Shown: one piece after another, positions 48,692 to 51,918 of the stretch
How the letters are laid out: each line of letters starts with the position of its first letter
Numbering within the stretch: position 1 is the stretch's first letter
Assembly: GCA_041752395.1 (NCBI GenBank)
Contig: JBGSWN010000199.1
Location: 1-51,918, forward strand
Direction: 5' to 3'
DNA: 51,918 nucleotides
Origin: UBA6168 sp041752395
Lineage (GTDB): Bacteria; Bacteroidota; Bacteroidia; Chitinophagales; Saprospiraceae
Translations under genes and position numbers: made by a program
Notes under the pieces: generated by a model
Seen by the model: the letters and a program-made list of their open reading frames with translations, nothing else
What the model was told of the DNA's origin: nothing
Databases searched by the model: none

Positions 48692-49312
48692 TCACAAGTA
48701 AAGAAAATTGCGCAGCAACTGCTCCCCCGCCCTAGCACTCTTCTCTGGGTGGAACTGCACCCCGTAAAAATTCCTCCATTGCACCGCACTTGAAAACACT
48801 TCGCCGTACTCCGTTTGGGCAGTGGTCGCCTCGTTCAGTTCCATCGCATACGAGTGAACGAAGTAGAAAAAAGAATTGTCACGCAACCCATCAAAAAGCG
48901 AATTAGTAACCGGTTGGCTGACAGTCACCCGGCTACTTTGGATAAACTCAGTTGTATTCCACCCCACATGCGGCACTTTCAGGCCTTCAGATTTTGGCAG
49001 TCGCCGCACTCTCGCTGGCACGATACCGAGGCATTCCGTCTCATTCTCTTCGGAAAAACTGCCCAGCAATTGCATCCCCAAACAAATGCCTAACACCGGC
49101 TGCGTCAGGCTGCGAATCACTTCATCCAGCCCCCGTTCCCGAAGGTATTGCATGGCGGTGCTCGCCTCGCCCACACCGGGGAAGATGACCCGGTCAGCCG
49201 AGTGAATTTCCGCCGGGTCGTCGGTCAAAATGGCCTCCACGCCAAGCCGCCCCAAGGCGTTCAGCACGGATTGGACATTGCCTGCGTTGTATTTGATGAT
49301 GGCTATTTTCAA
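48692..49312 (-). CDS. hisH: Imidazole glycerol phosphate synthase, glutamine amidotransferase subunit HisH
   Basis: Class I glutaminase of 206 residues that feeds ammonia to HisF. The catalytic Cys77 is in GICLGMQLL, with His188 and Glu190 in GVQFHPEKS. Also present are IIKYNAGNVQSV at the start and the oxyanion-strand PHVGWN. The start codon is TTG at 49312: no ATG is in the right place, and MKIAIIKYNAGN matches the family start. This rare start could keep HisH low. The upstream 69-bp junction holds GATTTACGATTT repeats and AACTCAAA units. Confidence 0.95.
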   Translation of the reverse strand: MKIAIIKYNAGNVQSVLNALGRLGVEAILTDDPAEIHSADRVIFPGVGEASTAMQYLRERGLDEVIRSLTQPVLGICLGMQLLGSFSEENETECLGIVPARVRRLPKSEGLKVPHVGWNTTEFIQSSRVTVSQPVTNSLFDGLRDNSFFYFVHSYAMELNEATTAQTEYGEVFSSAVQWRNFYGVQFHPEKSARAGEQLLRNFLYL

Positions 49313-49349
49313 GTTATTAGCTTTGAGTTTTGAGTTATCGGGGCTCCCC

Positions 49350-49383
49350 CAATCGTAAATCGTAAATCGCTAAATCGTAAATC
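49350..49383 (-). repeat. GATTTACGATTT tandem repeat, copy C (hisB-hisH junction)
   Basis: On the minus strand GATTTACGATTTAGCGATTTACGATTTACGATT begins inside the hisB stop codon (49382-49384). It has the same orientation to the upstream gene as copies A and B. Confidence 0.75.
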
Positions 49384-50485
49384 ACAACACTCCCTTCGTA
49401 CTTGGCAGCGCATTCCCCTCCTTCCGCACTGCCATTTTCACTGCCTTCGCAAACGCCTTGAAAATCGCCTCGATTTTGTGGTGTTCATTGGTGCCCTCCG
49501 CCTTGATGTTCAGGTTGCACTTCGCCGCATCGCTGATGGATTTGAAGAAATGGAAGAACATCTCCGTGGGCATATCGCCGACTTTTTCCCGCTTAAATTC
49601 CGCATCCCAAACCAGCCAAGGGCGACCGCCAAAGTCCAGTGCCACCTGCGCTAAGCAGTCATCCATGGGCAGACAAAATCCATAGCGTTCGATGCCTCGT
49701 TTGTCGCCGAGTGCCGTCAAAAGCGCCTCGCCGAGCGCAAGTCCCGTGTCCTCGATGGTATGATGCTCGTCAATGTGCAAGTCGCCTAACACTTTGATTT
49801 TCAAGTCAATACCGCCGTGGCGGGCTATCTGCTCCAGCATGTGGTCGAAGAATCCGAGGCCAGTGGAGATGTCCGCCTGACCTGTGCCGTCGAACTCCAG
49901 TTCGACGGACACATCCGTCTCCTTCGTCTTGCGATGCACCGTCGCTCGGCGTTTGGGCCGAAGCAGGTAGTCCCCGATTTCATCCCAAGTATCCACGACG
50001 AGTTCTGCCTGCTGCTCCCATTCCCCGAAGGGGAGCAAACTACGTATGCCGATGGCACGTGCGCCAAGGTTTTTGGCCAGCATGATGTCCGTCTTCCGGT
50101 CACCAACAACGTAGCTGTTGGTGAGGTCAAAATCACCGTTCATATACTCGGTGAGCATGGCCGTACCGGGCTTTCTGGTGGGCAGTTTCTCCTGCTCAAA
50201 GCTCTTGTCCACGTGAATGGCGTCAAAGATAATCCCCTCATTTTCAAGGATTTGCAACAGTTTCCCCTGCACTCGGTCGAAGTTTTCTTGTGGGTAAACA
50301 TCGGTGCAGAGGCCATCCTGATTGGTCACCATCACGAGCAGGTAGTCGGTCTGCGTTCGGATTTTGTGAAGGTTGCGGATGAGGCCGGGGAGCAGCACCA
50401 TTTGCTCCAAGGTATCAATTTGAAAGGTTTCGGGTATCTCGTTGATGAGTACGCCGTCACGGTCGAGGAAGAGGATTCGCTTCAT
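49382..50485 (-). CDS. hisB: Bifunctional histidinol-phosphatase / imidazoleglycerol-phosphate dehydratase HisB
   Basis: The enzyme has 367 residues. The N-terminal HAD phosphatase part (about 1-165) has the nucleophile in FLDRDGVLI, VTNQDGLCTD and VGDRKTDIMLAKNLG. The C-terminal dehydratase part (about 175-367) has GLGFFDHMLEQIARHGG, the manganese motif DEHHTIEDTGLALGEA and the later EMFFHFF and EGTNEHHKIEAIFKAF. It performs steps 6 and 8 of the pathway. Fusion of the two parts is common in Bacteroidota and gamma-proteobacteria. Start ATG 50485 is three bases after the hisC stop. Confidence 0.97.
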   Translation of the reverse strand: MKRILFLDRDGVLINEIPETFQIDTLEQMVLLPGLIRNLHKIRTQTDYLLVMVTNQDGLCTDVYPQENFDRVQGKLLQILENEGIIFDAIHVDKSFEQEKLPTRKPGTAMLTEYMNGDFDLTNSYVVGDRKTDIMLAKNLGARAIGIRSLLPFGEWEQQAELVVDTWDEIGDYLLRPKRRATVHRKTKETDVSVELEFDGTGQADISTGLGFFDHMLEQIARHGGIDLKIKVLGDLHIDEHHTIEDTGLALGEALLTALGDKRGIERYGFCLPMDDCLAQVALDFGGRPWLVWDAEFKREKVGDMPTEMFFHFFKSISDAAKCNLNIKAEGTNEHHKIEAIFKAFAKAVKMAVRKEGNALPSTKGVL

Positions 50486-50523
50486 AAGTTATTGAGTTAT
50501 TGGGTTATTGAGCAATTGGGTTG
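50486..50523 (-). repeat. 8-bp tandem repeat at the hisC-hisB junction
   Basis: GTTATTGA/GTTATTGG octamers on the plus strand start at 50488, 50496 and 50504, then a decayed copy. On the coding strand this is TCAATAAC. It encodes the last residues of HisC (LLNNPITQ), includes its stop codon and forms the leader of hisB. The 27 bases before the hisB ATG contain no G. Confidence 0.8.
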
Positions 50524-51556
50524 GCCAATCGGTAAGCAGATGAATCAGTTGGTCATTTTCAATCCCGGTTCCTACAGTTACTCGCAAACACCCCTCGCAG
50601 AGCGGCTCCTTTGTCCTGTCACGAACCACCACGCCGTTTTGTTTTAAGTAATTGAAAACGAGGCTACTATCTCGCATTTTTACCAAAATAAAATTGGCAT
50701 CGCTGGGGTAAATCTGCTCCACAAAGTTCAACCTAGCCAGCGCCATTTCCAGTTTTTTTCGCTCCGCAATAATGGACGCTACCGTATCGCCCATGCCCGT
50801 TTCCAACGCTGAAAGCACGGCCCTTTGCGTGGGCACACCGACGTTGTACGGGTATTTCACCGCATTCATGTAATGGATGATTTCGGGGGAAGCGAAGGCC
50901 ATGCCCAGCCTTGCACCCGCCAGCGCCCATGCTTTCGAGAGGGTTTGCAGCACGACCAGATTAGGGAATTCGGCCAGCCGCTGCGACCATGATATTGCCC
51001 CTTCGACAAAGTCAATGTACGCCTCGTCCACCACGACGATGCCTTTAAAATTGCGGAGTAAAAACTCAATGGCAACAGGGTCAAGGAGGTTGCCTGTAGG
51101 ATTGTTGGGGGAACACAAAAACAGCAATTTGGTGGCAGATGTGGCAGCTTCCAGCACTACTTCGGGGCGGAGTTGGAAGTTTTCATCCAATAAAACTTGC
51201 CGGATGGGCGTCCCATGAATATCCGCCTGCACCCGATACATGCCGTAGGTAGGCGGGCAAGTGATGACCTCGTCCACACCCGGCTCGCAGAAAATTCGGA
51301 AGAGCAGGTCAATCGCTTCATCGCTGCCGTTGCCGAGGAAAATAGACTCGCCGGGCACGCCTTTCAGCTTTGCAATACGCTGTTTTACAGCCAGTTGCAG
51401 CGGGTCAGGGTAGCGGTTGAGTGCTTCGCCAAACAGGTCGTGACCGTTCTCGTTGGCATCGAGAAAGACGGAGGCCGAGCCGCTGAACTCGCTCCGGGCG
51501 GAGGAGTAGGGCTTAAAATTTTGTATGTTTTTCCGGACGAGATTTTGAATTTGCAT
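50489..51556 (-). CDS. hisC: Histidinol-phosphate aminotransferase HisC
   Basis: PLP enzyme of 355 residues that makes histidinol phosphate from imidazole acetol phosphate. It has the PLP lysine in TLSKAWALAGARLG (Lys208), SPNNPTGN, VVVDEAYIDF and LGNGSDEAIDLL. ATG 51556 (MQIQNLVRKN) is preferred over a start at 51583, which would add residues from the repeat-rich junction. The C-terminus QLLNNPITQ lies beyond the expected family end and is encoded by the tandem repeat at the hisB junction. Confidence 0.96.
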   Translation of the reverse strand: MQIQNLVRKNIQNFKPYSSARSEFSGSASVFLDANENGHDLFGEALNRYPDPLQLAVKQRIAKLKGVPGESIFLGNGSDEAIDLLFRIFCEPGVDEVITCPPTYGMYRVQADIHGTPIRQVLLDENFQLRPEVVLEAATSATKLLFLCSPNNPTGNLLDPVAIEFLLRNFKGIVVVDEAYIDFVEGAISWSQRLAEFPNLVVLQTLSKAWALAGARLGMAFASPEIIHYMNAVKYPYNVGVPTQRAVLSALETGMGDTVASIIAERKKLEMALARLNFVEQIYPSDANFILVKMRDSSLVFNYLKQNGVVVRDRTKEPLCEGCLRVTVGTGIENDQLIHLLTDWPTQLLNNPITQ

Positions 51557-51573
51557 GATTGCTCGTTTAGCGT

Positions 51574-51660
51574 GATGGGACACAGATTGGACTGATAAAA
51601 CTGATATGAACTGATTACAAATCTGTGTAAATCTGTTAAATCTGTGTCCTATCCAATCTA
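51574..51660. repeat. GATGGGACAC palindromic element, copy 2 (hisD-hisC junction)
   Basis: The left arm GATGGGACACAGATT (51574-51588) matches the reverse complement of about 51639-51653 with one mismatch in the first 15 bases. The centre has ACTGAT and AATCTGT tandem words. It is a relative of copy 1 (46516-46621). Its right arm encodes the last seven residues of HisD. Confidence 0.75.
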
Positions 51661-51918
51661 ATACTTACCGCCCTCGCATGTGCCTCCAATTCCTCCGCCC
51701 TTGCTAGCGTGACAATGACTGGGCCGATACCCGCCATGCCTTCTTGACTGATACGTTGGAACGTGATTTTTTTCATAAAACTGTCCAATGAAACACCGGA
51801 ATAGCTTCGGGCAAAACCGCTCGTGGGCAATGTATGGTTGGTGCCACTGGCGTAATCGCCGGCTGCTTCGGGGGTGTAGTTGCCAAGGAAAACGGAGCCT
51901 GCGTTCACCACTTTTTCG
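51636..51918 (-). CDS. hisD: Histidinol dehydrogenase HisD, C-terminal part (5' end outside window)
   Basis: The last 93 or so residues of HisD, which oxidises histidinol to histidine in two NAD-linked steps with zinc. The conserved end is clear: NAGSVFLGNYTPEAAGDYAS, GTNHTLPTSGFARSYSG and a zinc-site His in GTNHTLPT. The family's AEELEAHARAVSIR helix is kept. The final RLDRTQI is encoded by the palindromic repeat. Transcription enters from beyond the right edge, where hisG would be expected. Confidence 0.95.
   Translation of the reverse strand, partial: EKVVNAGSVFLGNYTPEAAGDYASGTNHTLPTSGFARSYSGVSLDSFMKKITFQRISQEGMAGIGPVIVTLARAEELEAHARAVSIRLDRTQI

Noticed and set aside
47386..50523. CRISPR-like arrays at the tandem repeats of the his junctions
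   Set aside because: Units are 8-10 bp without spacers and no cas gene is present.

Overview
The window looks like chromosomal DNA of a Bacteroidota bacterium, most likely of the Saprospiraceae (Haliscomenobacter/Lewinella type). The grounds are two type IX secretion cargo proteins (one with a gliding-motility C-terminal domain, one with a short sorting tail), LytTR and propeller-sensor signalling proteins, an OMP_b-brl_3 TonB-type receptor, TAnnTTTG-like -7 boxes with no obvious Shine-Dalgarno sites, and an iodotyrosine-deiodinase-like nitroreductase. No tRNA, rRNA, CRISPR array, insertion sequence or phage module was recognised. Base composition is moderate, with AT-rich patches (about 21.1-22.1 kb, 22.7-23.6 kb, 26.8-27.1 kb, 35.3-37.1 kb, 48.2-48.7 kb) that hold most of the unrecognised genes.

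Layout. 0-6.3 kb (+): tail of an unknown gene, a coiled-coil J-domain protein, an ORF6N gene broken by an in-frame amber codon, an IYD-like nitroreductase, a GtrA membrane protein, a lipid kinase and an orphan RND adaptor lipoprotein. 6.5-12.6 kb (-): LytTR regulator, small unknown protein, DyP peroxidase, giant propeller histidine kinase, apparently one transcription unit. 12.7-21.0 kb (+): recJ and a 2134-residue surface protein. 21.1-23.6 kb (-): an AT-rich two-gene unit of a zinc-ribbon protein overlapping a TIR-like protein by ATGA. 23.8-27.8 kb (+): FAD/Fe-S dehydrogenase, small unknown protein, mnmD. 27.8-35.3 kb: secreted sugar dehydrogenase (-), beta-propeller protein (+), an MFS transporter-trehalase pair (-), a helical-repeat protein (-). 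35.3-37.2 kb (+): a promoter/terminator-bounded non-coding stretch, a caspase-fold protein lacking both catalytic residues, and a small unknown protein closed by a strong terminator. 37.5-45.8 kb: queG (+), a stand-alone receiver (-), SGNH lipoprotein (+), TonB-type receptor (-), an exported eukaryote-type cyclophilin (+), an S9 peptidase lipoprotein (-). 45.9-51.9 kb (-): histidine operon in transcription order hisD(partial)-hisC-hisB-hisH-[unknown AT-rich gene]-hisA-hisF-hisIE.

The clearest candidates for undescribed biology are (a) the catalytically dead caspase homologue with its leader RNA candidate and small partner, (b) the zinc-ribbon/TIR-like pair, which has the look of a defence or toxin unit, and (c) a window-wide pattern of short tandem or palindromic repeats at co-directional gene junctions. 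These repeats tend to give a G-free leader just before the downstream start codon, and in several places they encode the last residues of the upstream protein.
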